From contig NZ_CP116615.1 of assembly GCF_024832785.1 (NCBI RefSeq), positions 4,278,001 through 4,342,000 of the forward strand: 64,000 nt of DNA. The letters run 5' to 3'. The notes beneath the pieces are model-generated. The model was not told where the DNA came from and did not search any database. It was given only the letters and a program-made list of their open reading frames with translations. The position numbers and the translations under genes were made by a program. Shown in pieces: positions 1 to 8,516 of the stretch. Origin of the DNA: Fontisphaera persica (lineage in GTDB: Bacteria > Verrucomicrobiota > Verrucomicrobiia > Limisphaerales > Fontisphaeraceae). Each line of letters starts with the position of its first letter. The first letter of the stretch is position 1.

Positions 1-985
1 CCAGTTTCTGGGGCAGCACCAGCTCGGGGATTTCGCCGGTGCGCTCCAGGACGTACGTCACCGAGCTGTCATTGGCAATCTGGGCCAGCGCGCGGCCGCG
101 TCCGCGGATTTCATATTGCGGCTTGTTGAAGCGCAGCGAGCGCTCGAAGAGCGGGCGCACAAACTTTTCCTCGCCGATGAGCCGGTCCATGGCATACACG
201 GCGGTCTGGCGGGCGAAGAGCGCCTTTTTAATGGCGGCAGGCGTGCGCTCGGTGGCGAAGACCAGGGTGACGGGGCGCAAGTCGCCGTCATGGACATGGT
301 AATCCATGTTTAGGGGCGCGTGGATGTCGGAATTGCTAATCATGGTGAGTTTCTTTTCCACGGCCCACCGATGGGCTTCGGGATAGTAAGACCGGCCGTT
401 GACCACCTCGATGCCGTGCAACATGCCGCGCTCCAGAAGCTGGGTGTGTTCGGGGTACCAGAGCACGAGGCCGTTGGTGATTTGGGCTTCCCAGCCGGGG
501 TGATTCCAGAAGATGAAGGCGCCCTGGGCATGGGCGGCGGCCACGGCGTCGAGCCAGTTGCTCGTGGCCAGCGGGGTGGAGTTGGTGAGGAAAATGGCGT
601 TCAAATGCCCGGGCGGCATCCGGCGGGTAATCTCCGAGCCGCGGATGACCATCAGCTCCAGGGCCTCCCCGGCGGGTTTGGCAAGGTCATAAGCGCGATT
701 GTGATTGGTGCTCACGTCCGCTTTGTGCGGCTGGTATTCAATGTGGTCGGTGATGGCAATGGCATCCAGACCCTCCCGCCAGGCTTCCTCCGACCGCACG
801 GTGGGCCAGACCAGGCCGTCTGAGAAGACGGTGTGAATGTGAAAATCGCATTTCAGCGTGAGCAAACCCGGCAGGTCGGGCAGGCGAATTTCCGTGCGGG
901 CGCGCGTAACCGGCTCATGGGCATAACCCTGCCCGACGGCGCTTAACAGGGCCATCCCCAGCATAACTACCAGTGAGGATTTCAT
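1..985 (-). CDS. PHP-domain metallohydrolase, exported (3' end cut by window)
   Basis: Read on the minus strand from ATG at 985; the C-terminus lies outside the window. The N-terminus is a signal peptide (MKSSLVVMLGMALLSAVGQGYA). It is followed by CDFHIHTVFSDG, the metal-binding HxH motif that opens PHP-fold phosphoesterases. Further motifs fit the fold: AITDH, RGSEITRR, an Asn-His pair in FWNHPG, and NSDIHAP near residue 220. The family hydrolyses phosphoester or related bonds using two or three metal ions; the substrate cannot be told from sequence. The signal peptide implies periplasmic action, as in CehA/McbA-like exported PHP proteins. The start is supported by a promoter whose -10 element ends 10 nt before the ATG. 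The adjacent gene, malate dehydrogenase, is divergent and functionally unrelated. Confidence 0.85.
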   Translation of the reverse strand, partial: MKSSLVVMLGMALLSAVGQGYAHEPVTRARTEIRLPDLPGLLTLKCDFHIHTVFSDGLVWPTVRSEEAWREGLDAIAITDHIEYQPHKADVSTNHNRAYDLAKPAGEALELMVIRGSEITRRMPPGHLNAIFLTNSTPLATSNWLDAVAAAHAQGAFIFWNHPGWEAQITNGLVLWYPEHTQLLERGMLHGIEVVNGRSYYPEAHRWAVEKKLTMISNSDIHAPLNMDYHVHDGDLRPVTLVFATERTPAAIKKALFARQTAVYAMDRLIGEEKFVRPLFERSLRFNKPQYEIRGRGRALAQIANDSSVTYVLERTGEIPELVLPQKL

Positions 986-995
986 AGGTGCCGAA

Positions 996-1024
996 AAGAT
1001 ACATGGCAGGGTGGGATGTGCCAA
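996..1024 (-). promoter_or_regulatory. sigma70-like promoter of the PHP gene
   Basis: On the minus strand, TTGGCA (1024-1019) is separated by exactly 17 nt from TATCTT (1001-996). The -10 ends 10 nt before the ATG at 985, so the predicted transcript has almost no leader. No Shine-Dalgarno sequence is present. Confidence 0.5.
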
Positions 1025-1185
1025 CTGGATTTGGCGAGACCAGGCTCGGGGCTTTGCGCCATGAGGGGCGTAACCGTTGTTTTGGTCAATCGTTCTCATG
1101 GCAACGAGGCCTTTTGGGCCTGCCATGCGGCGGGCATTCTACCTGTCCCTTGCCGGCCTCCTCTGGGAAATGTTGCCTTTTCAAC

Positions 1186-1214
1186 TTGAGCCGGTCAGTT
1201 CGCCCGCCTACCTT
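1186..1214 (+). promoter_or_regulatory. possible promoter of malate dehydrogenase
   Basis: TTGAGC (1186-1191), a 17-nt spacer and TACCTT (1209-1214) lie 18 nt upstream of the mdh ATG. The -10 match is weak (TANNNT only), so this is tentative. Confidence 0.3.
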
Positions 1215-1232
1215 GGGGGCAGATTATTGCTT

Positions 1233-2225
1233 ATGAATAAACAACCTATTCGCGTGGCTGTGACCGGCGCCGCCGGCCAGATTGGCTATTCTCTGGTTTT
1301 CCGCATTGCTTCGGGGGCTTTGTTTGGGCCGGAGCAGCCGGTAATTCTGCATTTAATTGAAATTGAACCGGCGTTGCCCGCCCTCAATGGCGTGGTGATG
1401 GAGCTGGAAGACTGCGCCTTTCCGTTGCTGAAGGGCGTGGTGCCCACGGCCAGCCTGGAGGAGGGCTTCAAGGGCGTGAACTGGGCCTTGCTGGTGGGCA
1501 GTGTGCCGCGCAAGGCCGGCATGGAGCGCAAGGATTTGCTGGGCATCAACGGCAAAATTTTTGTGGGCCAGGGCCAGGCCTTGCAAAAGCACGCGGCCAG
1601 CGATGTGCGCATCCTGGTGGTGGGCAATCCCTGCAACACCAACTGCCTCATTGCCATGAACAATGCCCCGGAAATTCCCGCCGACCGCTGGTTTGCCATG
1701 ACCAAGCTCGATGAAAACCGGGCCAAGGCCCAACTGGCGAAAAAGGCCAGCGTGGACGTGACGCAGGTGAGCCACATGGCCATTTGGGGTAATCACTCGT
1801 CCACGATGTACCCGGATTATTTCAATGCGCGCATCAGCGGGCGGCCGGTGCCGGAAGTGATTACGCACGTGGCGTGGTTCACGGAGACCTTCATTCCCAC
1901 CGTGCAACAGCGGGGCGCGGCCATCATCAAGGCGCGCGGCCTCTCCAGCGCCGCCAGCGCCGCCAACGCGGCCATTGATACCGTGCGTTGTCTCACCACT
2001 CCCACGCCGGCGGGCGACTGTTTCAGCGTGGCGGTGTGTTCGGATGGGAGTTATGGCATGGAGAAAGGTTTGATTTTCTCCTATCCGATTCGCAGCAACG
2101 GGCAGCGCTGGGAAATCATTCAAGGCCTGCCGCTCAATGAGTTTTCCCGCCAGAAAATTGCGGCCACCGAGCAGGAATTGAAGGAAGAGCGCGCCATGGT
2201 GGCGGAGCTGCTGCCCAAGGGCTGA
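1233..2225 (+). CDS. mdh: malate dehydrogenase
   Basis: A 330-residue NAD-dependent malate dehydrogenase that interconverts malate and oxaloacetate in the TCA cycle, in the cytoplasm. The Rossmann glycine motif TGAAGQIG is at residues 10-17. The catalytic Asp160 and substrate Arg163 are in [11 protein letters not shown], and the catalytic His188 is in WGNHSST. These residues and the length fit the cytosolic/NADP-type MDH subgroup rather than the LDH-like subgroup. The reading frame stays open upstream to 1077, but ATG 1233 begins exactly at the conserved N-terminus ([14 protein letters not shown]), so I chose it. The gene converges with its downstream neighbour: the two stop codons are 1 nt apart. 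Confidence 0.95.
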   Translation: MNKQPIRVAVTGAAGQIGYSLVFRIASGALFGPEQPVILHLIEIEPALPALNGVVMELEDCAFPLLKGVVPTASLEEGFKGVNWALLVGSVPRKAGMERKDLLGINGKIFVGQGQALQKHAASDVRILVVGNPCNTNCLIAMNNAPEIPADRWFAMTKLDENRAKAQLAKKASVDVTQVSHMAIWGNHSSTMYPDYFNARISGRPVPEVITHVAWFTETFIPTVQQRGAAIIKARGLSSAASAANAAIDTVRCLTTPTPAGDCFSVAVCSDGSYGMEKGLIFSYPIRSNGQRWEIIQGLPLNEFSRQKIAATEQELKEERAMVAELLPKG

Positions 2226-2226
2226 T

Positions 2227-4545
2227 TTATTGATGGGGCGTCAGCGTGATGAGAGCGCCGTTGCGCTGAGCGGCTTGCTCGGCGTGGTCATAAGTCCCAT
2301 AGAACGGCACGTTGGCATCCATCCATAAATAAAGCGCCCGCCGGTCGGCCTCACTGAGGCCGATGTCCCGGTGGTTCTTGTCATCCAAAATGCGGGTCAG
2401 TGGGCTGGCGTCGGCGCCAGCCTGGCCGGGGACGGAGGCAATTTGGGAGATGCTGGCTCCGCCCCATTCATACCAGCGCAGGTATTTTTTCAAGTTCTGG
2501 TACGAGCGGGTGAACGGTCCCTCCGGTTGGTCGGTGAGCGCCAGGGGGCTCTTGCCGGGGCCGGACGAGCCATCATGGCAGCGCACGCAATTGCGCTCCA
2601 GCACGGGCTGCACCAGGCGCGGATAACTAAAAGGCAGGGTGCCCTCCGGCCCGGGTTCCAGCCGGCTGGCGGGACGCCGCGCGGCCAGCAGGGGGCGCAC
2701 GGGCGCCGCCGCGCCGCTGGGTTCATGGCAGCCCACACAGGCGCGGCGTTCACCCGGTTGCACATAGGCCGCGCTGCGCATGGTTTGCACGGCGCGGCCG
2801 GACTCGTCCACGGCCTGAAAATAGAGGGGTTTGCGGGCGGGCACGCGGAAATAGGCCGAGCCGTCGGGTTCCACCGGCACCGTGCCCAGCAGGGCGCGGG
2901 CATTTTCCGCGTTGGCATGGCCAATGCGTGGGTCATTCGCCGTGTGCGAGCCGAATTTGGGCAGCAGTTGAAATACCCTTAGGGCCACCACGCGGCGGCC
3001 TTCAGGGAAGGGCATCAGGCTTTGGCGCACATCGGAGAGGAGAAACTCCCCTTCGTTACCCAGGGCCGGGTCGAGGTTGGAGGCGAGGTGTGGGCGTGCG
3101 GGGGGCGGCGTGAGCAGGTGGGGATACATGCTGGAAATGGCGGGGTCATAATACAACAGCTCCAGCGTGCCGTTGCGGTCAAAGTAGTACAGGCCGGTGC
3201 GTGTATCGCGGCCTTCGCCGGAGCTCATGCCGGGCAGGGGGTCAAAGCTGAAAGAGACCAGCATCGAGTGTTCATTCAGGGGATGGGGGCTGTGAAAATA
3301 ACTTTTGGGCCAGCCGTCCGCCTCCGCATAGCACAGTTCGGGGGTCAGATTTTGCACGCTCTCGAAACGGTCCTCCCCCGTCCGGGCATCGAGCCGGGCG
3401 CGGGCCGGGTCAAAAAGTACCAGGGCGCCCCCCACGTCAGCATGATGGGCGCCCGCGATGAACACCAACTTCTCAGAGCCGGGGATGGCCTTGGGCTGGT
3501 AGCAGGCGTTGATGCGCATGGTGTAATTGCCGAAGAGCGCTGTCACGCCGCTGCCGTCGGGCTGGCACGCCCACAAGCCGTGGAAATTGGCGGCGGAGCG
3601 GTCCACGTAGTCCCAGCGGATATAGACGATGCGCCCATCGTTCAGCACCGAGGGATGCCACTCGGCGGTTTCATGACAGGACAGCAGGCGGATGTTTTTG
3701 CCATCCGCATCCATGCGGTGGAGCGTGTACGAGGCGGTGGGTTCCCACCGGTTGTTGCAGCGGGCGAAACCGCCGCGGCGGGTGGACATGAAGGCCAGGC
3801 CGCCATCGGGCAGGGGGCAGGGGTCAAAGTCATCTTCGCTGCCGTGGGTGAGGCGAACCAGCTCCCCCCCGGCGAGGTCCAGCGCATAAAGATTAAATCC
3901 CCGCCGCTCCGGCCCGTGAAACGGAGTGCGCCCGGGGGCGCGCTCGGCGAAGGCGAAATAGGCGCGCTGGGCATCCAGACTGAGGGCCAGGGTGGTGTAA
4001 TTGCCGGCGGGCAGGCGTCCCTGAATTAAATCCCGTATGGCAAAGGAACGACCGGGATGCTCCAAGACATAAACCCCGCCCCCGGGAGGCACGTTGCCAT
4101 AATCATAAAAGTACGCCATATACTCATGCAGCATCTGGCAGATGAACCGGTTGCGTTTCATGAACAGCACCGGTTTTCCGCGGAGCGCCGGCTGCTCAAA
4201 AATCGCGTCGCGGGTGGCCCAGCGGATTTGGTGATACAAGGCCAGCCGCTGGCCTTCCGGGAGGGTTGGCGCGCGCTGGACTTCCTGAACCCAGGCCTCC
4301 ACGCGGGCCGCCGGCAGATAATGCGCCGCGCGGGCCAGCGCAGCCTGCAGCGCGGCGGGGTCCTCCGGGCGGCGGTTCAAGCGTTTCTCCTGGCGCGCCC
4401 AATCGGTTTCAATGGCCTGCCGGTAGGCCAAATCTAGAGGAGCCTCAGCGGCATAAAGAGAACCGAGACCTGCTCCTCCCGTCCCCAAACACCCCAGCAG
4501 GAGCAAAACCAGACCGCGCCAAGGGGGCTTTTGCATGGGTTCCAT
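2227..4545 (-). CDS. HzsA-related dihaem beta-propeller protein, exported
   Basis: A 772-residue exported protein. The N-terminus is a hydrophobic signal (GLVLLLLGCLG), with LLGC giving a borderline lipobox. The centre has PD40/WD40-like propeller segments such as DFDPCPLPDGGLAFMSTRRGG and EWHPSVLNDGRIVYIRWDY. Two CXXCH haem c motifs follow: CVGCH near residue 603 and CVRCH near residue 653. A C-terminal RALYLWMDANVPFYGTYD segment is typical of the group annotated as HzsA-related, after the hydrazine synthase alpha subunit. Outside anammox bacteria the function of this group is unknown, and hydrazine synthesis should not be assumed; a periplasmic redox or binding role is the inference. A second in-frame ATG at 4536 may be the real start, because the promoter places transcription between the two ATGs. 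Confidence 0.8.
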   Translation of the reverse strand: MEPMQKPPWRGLVLLLLGCLGTGGAGLGSLYAAEAPLDLAYRQAIETDWARQEKRLNRRPEDPAALQAALARAAHYLPAARVEAWVQEVQRAPTLPEGQRLALYHQIRWATRDAIFEQPALRGKPVLFMKRNRFICQMLHEYMAYFYDYGNVPPGGGVYVLEHPGRSFAIRDLIQGRLPAGNYTTLALSLDAQRAYFAFAERAPGRTPFHGPERRGFNLYALDLAGGELVRLTHGSEDDFDPCPLPDGGLAFMSTRRGGFARCNNRWEPTASYTLHRMDADGKNIRLLSCHETAEWHPSVLNDGRIVYIRWDYVDRSAANFHGLWACQPDGSGVTALFGNYTMRINACYQPKAIPGSEKLVFIAGAHHADVGGALVLFDPARARLDARTGEDRFESVQNLTPELCYAEADGWPKSYFHSPHPLNEHSMLVSFSFDPLPGMSSGEGRDTRTGLYYFDRNGTLELLYYDPAISSMYPHLLTPPPARPHLASNLDPALGNEGEFLLSDVRQSLMPFPEGRRVVALRVFQLLPKFGSHTANDPRIGHANAENARALLGTVPVEPDGSAYFRVPARKPLYFQAVDESGRAVQTMRSAAYVQPGERRACVGCHEPSGAAAPVRPLLAARRPASRLEPGPEGTLPFSYPRLVQPVLERNCVRCHDGSSGPGKSPLALTDQPEGPFTRSYQNLKKYLRWYEWGGASISQIASVPGQAGADASPLTRILDDKNHRDIGLSEADRRALYLWMDANVPFYGTYDHAEQAAQRNGALITLTPHQ

Positions 4546-4547
4546 GC

Positions 4548-4576
4548 TAGAAAACCAGGCGGTGTCCGCAAGTCAA
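4548..4576 (-). promoter_or_regulatory. possible promoter of the HzsA-related gene
   Basis: On the minus strand TTGACT (4576-4571) is followed 17 nt later by TTTCTA (4553-4548). The -35 is strong and the -10 weak. Initiation would fall between ATG 4545 and ATG 4536, which favours the second start. Confidence 0.3.
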
Positions 4577-4635
4577 AAGGGGCGGGAAAAAGGGACAGCG
4601 AGCCATCCCGGCGTGGCAAGGTCCAGCGAAACTAT

Positions 4636-4662
4636 TTGGTTTTTCGGGGTTAACAGTATAAA
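4636..4662 (+). promoter_or_regulatory. promoter of hisB
   Basis: TTGGTT (4636-4641), a 15-nt spacer and a near-consensus TATAAA (4657-4662) lie in an AT-rich patch. The -10 ends 9 nt before ATG 4672, which predicts a leader of only about 2-3 nt. There is no Shine-Dalgarno sequence. Confidence 0.45.
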
Positions 4663-4671
4663 TAACTGGCG

Positions 4672-5334
4672 ATGAGCTTACGGCAGGCCCACATCAAACG
4701 GGTTACCCAGGAGACGCGCATCGAGGCGCGCTTGCAGGTGGATGGCACAGGCCGGGCGGATATCCGCACGGGCATCCCTTTCTTTGACCACATGCTGACC
4801 CTCTTTGCCCGGCACGCGGTGGTGGATTTGAAACTGCGCTGCCGGGGCGATTTGGAGGTGGATGCCCACCACACGGTGGAAGATTGCGGCTTGGTTCTGG
4901 GCCAGGCCTTTTTGCAGGCGCTGGGCGACAAGAAGGGCATTCGCCGGTACGGCACGGGCTTTGACCCCCGCAATCCGCTGTGGGGGGAGGCTTACGTGCC
5001 CATGGACGAGTGTCTGGCGCGGTGTGTCATTGATTTCAGCGGGCGGCCCTACCTGGTTTTCCGTGGGGTCAAGGATTTGGATTACAAGAAAGTGACCCGT
5101 CCGGAACGGGAACAGGACATGGCCTGCGCCTTCCGGTTTGGATTGGCGCGGGAGTTTTTTCAGGCCTTTGCCAACGAGGGCCGGTGCAATCTGCATCTGG
5201 AGCTGCTGTACGGGCAGGAGCCGCACCACGTGGTGGAGGCCCTGTTCAAGGCGTTTGCCCGCGCCGTGGACGCTGCCTGCCAGCGGGACCCGCGGATTGC
5301 GGGGCAAATCCCCTCCACCAAGGGCCAATTATGA
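4672..5334 (+). CDS. hisB: imidazoleglycerol-phosphate dehydratase
   Basis: A 220-residue enzyme of histidine biosynthesis that dehydrates imidazoleglycerol phosphate to imidazoleacetol phosphate, in the cytoplasm. The metal-binding signatures are intact: FFDHML at about residues 37-42, DAHHTVEDCGLVLG from residue 64, and EPHHVVEALFKAFARA with His-His at 185-186. It is slightly longer than the usual 195-200 residues. This is the monofunctional dehydratase, without the fused phosphatase of the E. coli protein. No other his gene is in the window, so the pathway is dispersed or lies elsewhere. The ATG is fixed by the adjacent promoter. Confidence 0.95.
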   Translation: MSLRQAHIKRVTQETRIEARLQVDGTGRADIRTGIPFFDHMLTLFARHAVVDLKLRCRGDLEVDAHHTVEDCGLVLGQAFLQALGDKKGIRRYGTGFDPRNPLWGEAYVPMDECLARCVIDFSGRPYLVFRGVKDLDYKKVTRPEREQDMACAFRFGLAREFFQAFANEGRCNLHLELLYGQEPHHVVEALFKAFARAVDAACQRDPRIAGQIPSTKGQL

Positions 5335-5428
5335 GGGAACCTGCGGCGTGGCAACGGGTTGCCGCAAAAAATCCTTGCAAACTCAGGCAGGGCGGCTGAA
5401 TAGAGGGACCACGCTAAACGTCTAACTC

Positions 5429-6031
5429 ATGGCACAGCGCACGGACTATAAGTCGCTCGACGACAACGCCTTGGTCAAACGCGCCAAGAAGGGCGACCGC
5501 GAGGCGTTTGAGGAGCTGGTGGTCCGGCACGGGGAAAAAGTTTATGCCCGGGCTTATAGCATGATGCGCAATGAAGACGAAGCGCTGGATCTTTCTCAGG
5601 AAGCCTGGGTGCGGGGCTGGCAGCGGCTGGGGCAATTCCAGGGGGAATCCAGTTTTGCCACCTGGATTACGCGGATTGTCATCAACCAATGCCTGGACCA
5701 TCTGCGAAAACAAAAACGCCATCGCACCGAAAGCCTTGAAACATTGGATGAAGAAATCGGCGGCGCGGAGCGTCAAATGCCAATAGTGACGCCAAATCCG
5801 ACGGAAGGGTTGGAGCGGGCGGAACTGCGGGCCAAGATTGACCGGGCATTGGACCAGCTTTCCCCCGCCCACCGGGCAGTGTTGGTTTTGCATGAGTTTG
5901 AAGAGCTGGAATATAAAGAAATTGCCAAGCGGGTCGGGTGCTCGATTGGCACGGTAATGTCCCGCCTGTTCTATGCCCGCCGCAAGCTGGCGGCGCTGTT
6001 GGCGGGGCAAAAACTGGATGAGTTGCGATGA
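5429..6031 (+). CDS. ECF-type RNA polymerase sigma factor (RpoE-like)
   Basis: A 200-residue extracytoplasmic-function sigma factor. Region 2 spans about residues 12-100 (ALVKRAKKGDREAFEELV, DEALDLSQEAWVRGWQRL, SFATWITRIVINQCLDHLRK). A short linker follows, then region 4 at about 135-190 (LSPAHRAVLVLHEFEELEYKEIAKRVGCSIGTVMSRL). Region 3 is absent, as expected for this class. Its stop overlaps the start of the next gene in ATGA, so it is translationally coupled to a membrane-anchored anti-sigma factor. The regulon cannot be inferred. Upstream, CGTCTAA (5419-5425) resembles an ECF -10 element, but I found no -35 at suitable spacing, so autoregulation is unproven. Confidence 0.93.
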   Translation: MAQRTDYKSLDDNALVKRAKKGDREAFEELVVRHGEKVYARAYSMMRNEDEALDLSQEAWVRGWQRLGQFQGESSFATWITRIVINQCLDHLRKQKRHRTESLETLDEEIGGAERQMPIVTPNPTEGLERAELRAKIDRALDQLSPAHRAVLVLHEFEELEYKEIAKRVGCSIGTVMSRLFYARRKLAALLAGQKLDELR

Positions 6032-6567
6032 AAGACTATCAGGCCCAATTAAAGGTGCAGGCCTACCTGGACGGCGAGCTTCCGGACACGGAAGCCCGCC
6101 AGGTGGAAGCCTGGCTGGCCCAGGATGCCGAGCTGCGCGGCCTGCTCAGCGAGCTGCGCGCCACGCGGGACGCCCTGCGGGACAACGAGCCGGAGGTCAA
6201 GTTGCCGGTGCCTCATGCCCTCTATTGGAGCGGCATTGAGCGCGCCATCGCCCAGGCCGAGGCCGCCCGGCCGCAACCGCAGCCCACCGCCGCCCAACGC
6301 TGGCTGGCCTGGTTGCAGCGCTATCTGGCGCCGGCCGCCGCCGTCGCCGCGGTGGCCCTGCTGGCCATTGGCGTGGGCCGGTTTCTGGCCGACAACCCGG
6401 CGCGACATTATGTCGAAATCATCAACTACTCAACCGACGTCCATGTGTCTTCTTTTCGCGTGCCTTCCGAAAAGATGTTTGTGGTGTGGTTGAGCCCGAA
6501 TGACTCTCCGGCCTCGGCCCCGGCCCCGGCCGCCGAGGAAATGGATTGGGAGGAATTTTACCAATGA
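6028..6567 (+). CDS. transmembrane anti-sigma factor, without zinc motif
   Basis: A 179-residue protein overlapping the sigma gene by 4 nt. The N-terminal 70 residues are helical, with the pattern of anti-sigma domains (AYLDGELPDTEARQVEAWLAQDAELRGLLSELRATRDAL). A single membrane span (LAPAAAVAAVALLAIGVGRFL) is near residues 98-118, followed by a short extracytoplasmic tail. The whole protein has no cysteine, so the HxxxCxxC site of ZAS-type anti-sigma factors is missing. Inference: it holds the coupled ECF sigma factor at the membrane and releases it on an envelope signal. The tail is short and rich in acidic residues and Pro/Ala (PNDSPASAPAPAAEE). Confidence 0.8.
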   Translation: MKDYQAQLKVQAYLDGELPDTEARQVEAWLAQDAELRGLLSELRATRDALRDNEPEVKLPVPHALYWSGIERAIAQAEAARPQPQPTAAQRWLAWLQRYLAPAAAVAAVALLAIGVGRFLADNPARHYVEIINYSTDVHVSSFRVPSEKMFVVWLSPNDSPASAPAPAAEEMDWEEFYQ

Positions 6568-7037
6568 ACGCGGCGCGGCAGGTTTTGGTACGGCGCGCAT
6601 GGCGCCGTTGGTGCGTGGTTTTCATGTTGGTGGGCAGCCTCCTGGCCGTGCAGGCGGCCGAGTTGAAGCTGGAGATTGTGCTCATCTGGGGGGCCAACGA
6701 GGAAAAATCCCCCGACCCCAAGCACAAACCGCTGACGGGGGAGATGGCCAAGCGGCTGGCCAAGGTGTTCAAGTGGAAGCATTATTTCGAGGTCAGCAAA
6801 ATCAACGAGACCATCCCCAACCGCGGCACGAAAAAAATCCGGGTCAGCCCCAAGTGCGACATCGAAATCACCGAGCTGGAGGGGTCTTCAGTCGAGGTCA
6901 AGCTTTACGGCGAGGGCAAGCTCATCAACAAATCCGTCAAACAGCTTGCCAAGGGCGAGTATTTTGTGCTGGCCGGCGAAGACAAGAACGAGACGGCGTG
7001 GTTCATCATGATTACGCTGCTCGACGAAAAACGCTGA
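6564..7037 (+). CDS. small exported protein of the sigma operon, unknown function
   Basis: A 157-residue protein whose ATG at 6564 overlaps the anti-sigma stop (ATGA), making a three-gene translationally coupled unit. An upstream in-frame ATG at 6546 is less likely because it lacks that coupling. The N-terminus is a basic, hydrophobic export signal (RRAWRRWCVVFMLVGSLLAVQAAE). The mature part (about 125 residues) looks all-beta: LKLEIVLIWG, KIRVSPKCDIEITELEGSSVEVKLYG, EYFVLAGEDKNETAWFIMITLL. I do not recognise a family. Position suggests a periplasmic sensor, or an effector acting with the sigma/anti-sigma pair. Confidence 0.75.
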   Translation: MNAARQVLVRRAWRRWCVVFMLVGSLLAVQAAELKLEIVLIWGANEEKSPDPKHKPLTGEMAKRLAKVFKWKHYFEVSKINETIPNRGTKKIRVSPKCDIEITELEGSSVEVKLYGEGKLINKSVKQLAKGEYFVLAGEDKNETAWFIMITLLDEKR

Positions 7038-7280
7038 CGCGGGAAAGCCGGAGGTGGCGCGGGAGCCGGCCACGCCAGCGGGGGGGCGGTGGTTTGCCGC
7101 AAGTGCGCCGAGGGAAAAGGACGTCCTCATGGTGGGGGAGGGGGAAACTGCAAAAAACCGGACACCTGCCACACGTTCTTCGTGGCCGCCGTTATCATTT
7201 CACCTAACGTCTGGCGCCTGGGCTGCTTTGCGGTGACTTGATTTTGCCCGCCGGGCGGCGAGGGCAGGGGAAATGATTTG

Positions 7281-7308
7281 TTGCCCGCGCGAAATGGGCG
7301 CTTATGCT
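7281..7308 (+). promoter_or_regulatory. possible promoter in the 7038-7332 gap
   Basis: TTGCCC (7281-7286), a 16-nt spacer and TATGCT (7303-7308) lie 24 nt upstream of ATG 7333. A second TATGCT overlaps at 7308-7313. The leader carries a weak GGA. The rest of this 295-nt gap shows no gene or hairpin that I can support. Confidence 0.35.
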
Positions 7309-7332
7309 ATGCTCGCCCCTGGAAAACACAGC

Positions 7333-8469
7333 ATGAAAACCCTTCCTCTTGTCGTTGCCTTGGTGATAGGCGCAAGTGCCTTCTGCGCCGAGGCTGCTCC
7401 GGCCCCGGCTGCCCGGGTGGCTTTGATTGATGTGACGGACCTTTATCATCCGCCGCAGGATGCCGGGGATAACTTCGATTTGATTGCGGCGTACGCCCTG
7501 CCGGAGCTGGATTTGCGGGCGGTGATTCTCGACATCACGGCGGGCTTCCGCAAACCCGTGGCCGATGTGCCCGGCATGCACCCCGACCCTGATGGACCGC
7601 GCGACCCGGGTTTCATCCCGGTGACGCAGCTCAACTTCATCTTCAATCGCGCCGTGCCGTGTGCCGTGGGCCCATTCAGCCGCATGAAATCGCCGGAGGA
7701 CAAAATGCTGGACGCCCCGGCGTTTCAGCAGCAGGGGGTGGAGTTAATCCTGCGCACGTTGCGGGAAAGCGTTGAACCGGTCGAGATTGTGTCTTTTGGT
7801 TCCGCCCGTCCGGTGGCGGTGGCCTACAATCGCGAGCCGGAGTTGATGCTCAAGAAGCTGCGCCGCTTGCACCTGTCCGCCGGCGCTTCCGAACCGGAGT
7901 TGACGGAATGGAATGTGCAATTGGACCCGCAGGCCATGGTGTGCCTGCTGCGTTCGCGGCTGCCCATTGCCCTGTACCCATGTTCCGGGGGAGCCGCGGG
8001 TTACTCCCCACACAATACCTACTGGAAGCTTCCGGATTTGCGGTTTGTGGAGCAAATGCATCCGGCGCTGCGGGCTTACCTGGCTTTTGCGTTTGGGCGC
8101 TCCCACCGGGCGGACTTTTTGCGTGCGGTCGAGACCGAGGCCCCGGCCACCTGGAAACCCGAGCAACTCAACCGGCCGCACCACGTATGGGAGACCGCCG
8201 TGTGGCTGAATGTTGCCCGGCGCAAGCTGGTCCGCCGGGCGGACGGCTCGCACCGGATGGTGCCGGCCGCCGAAGTGCGGCCCGACGACACCGTGCTGCC
8301 GAACGAACTGCGCCCCTGCCGCGTGGAGGTGAAAGAAAACGGTCACTACCGCTTCATGCCCACCACCGAACCGACCAACTTCCTCATCTACGATCGCGGC
8401 GACCCGCAGCGAAATGAAGCGGCCCTGCGCGAGGCGCTGCCGGCATGGTACTTGTCCATCAAACCCTGA
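7333..8469 (+). CDS. exported nucleoside-hydrolase-fold protein
   Basis: A 378-residue protein with a signal peptide (MKTLPLVVALVIGASAFCAEA). After it, VALIDVTDLYHPPQDAGDNFDLIAAYALPELDLRAVILD matches the layout of the N-terminal strand, Asp cluster and helix of inosine-uridine nucleoside hydrolases. A later EIVSFGSARPVAVAYNREPEL resembles the TNLA helix region of that family. The calcium-binding Asp cluster is altered: an insertion splits the canonical DTDxGxDD run, so ordinary ribohydrolase activity is doubtful. The C-terminal 130 residues do not look like standard members. I treat the fold as likely and the activity as unknown. The frame is open upstream to 7273, but ATG 7333 starts the signal peptide. 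Confidence 0.6.
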   Translation: MKTLPLVVALVIGASAFCAEAAPAPAARVALIDVTDLYHPPQDAGDNFDLIAAYALPELDLRAVILDITAGFRKPVADVPGMHPDPDGPRDPGFIPVTQLNFIFNRAVPCAVGPFSRMKSPEDKMLDAPAFQQQGVELILRTLRESVEPVEIVSFGSARPVAVAYNREPELMLKKLRRLHLSAGASEPELTEWNVQLDPQAMVCLLRSRLPIALYPCSGGAAGYSPHNTYWKLPDLRFVEQMHPALRAYLAFAFGRSHRADFLRAVETEAPATWKPEQLNRPHHVWETAVWLNVARRKLVRRADGSHRMVPAAEVRPDDTVLPNELRPCRVEVKENGHYRFMPTTEPTNFLIYDRGDPQRNEAALREALPAWYLSIKP

Positions 8470-8516
8470 ATCACACGCCATCGGCGCCCCTAAGCGCCGG
8501 ACTCAAAGCAATAACC

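Noticed and set aside
5343-5370. GGCAACGGGTTGCC followed by an A-run upstream of the sigma factor gene, possible terminator or operator
   Set aside because: The A-run would give U on the minus strand, before the hairpin rather than after it, and the 2-nt loop is too tight. No second copy is seen.
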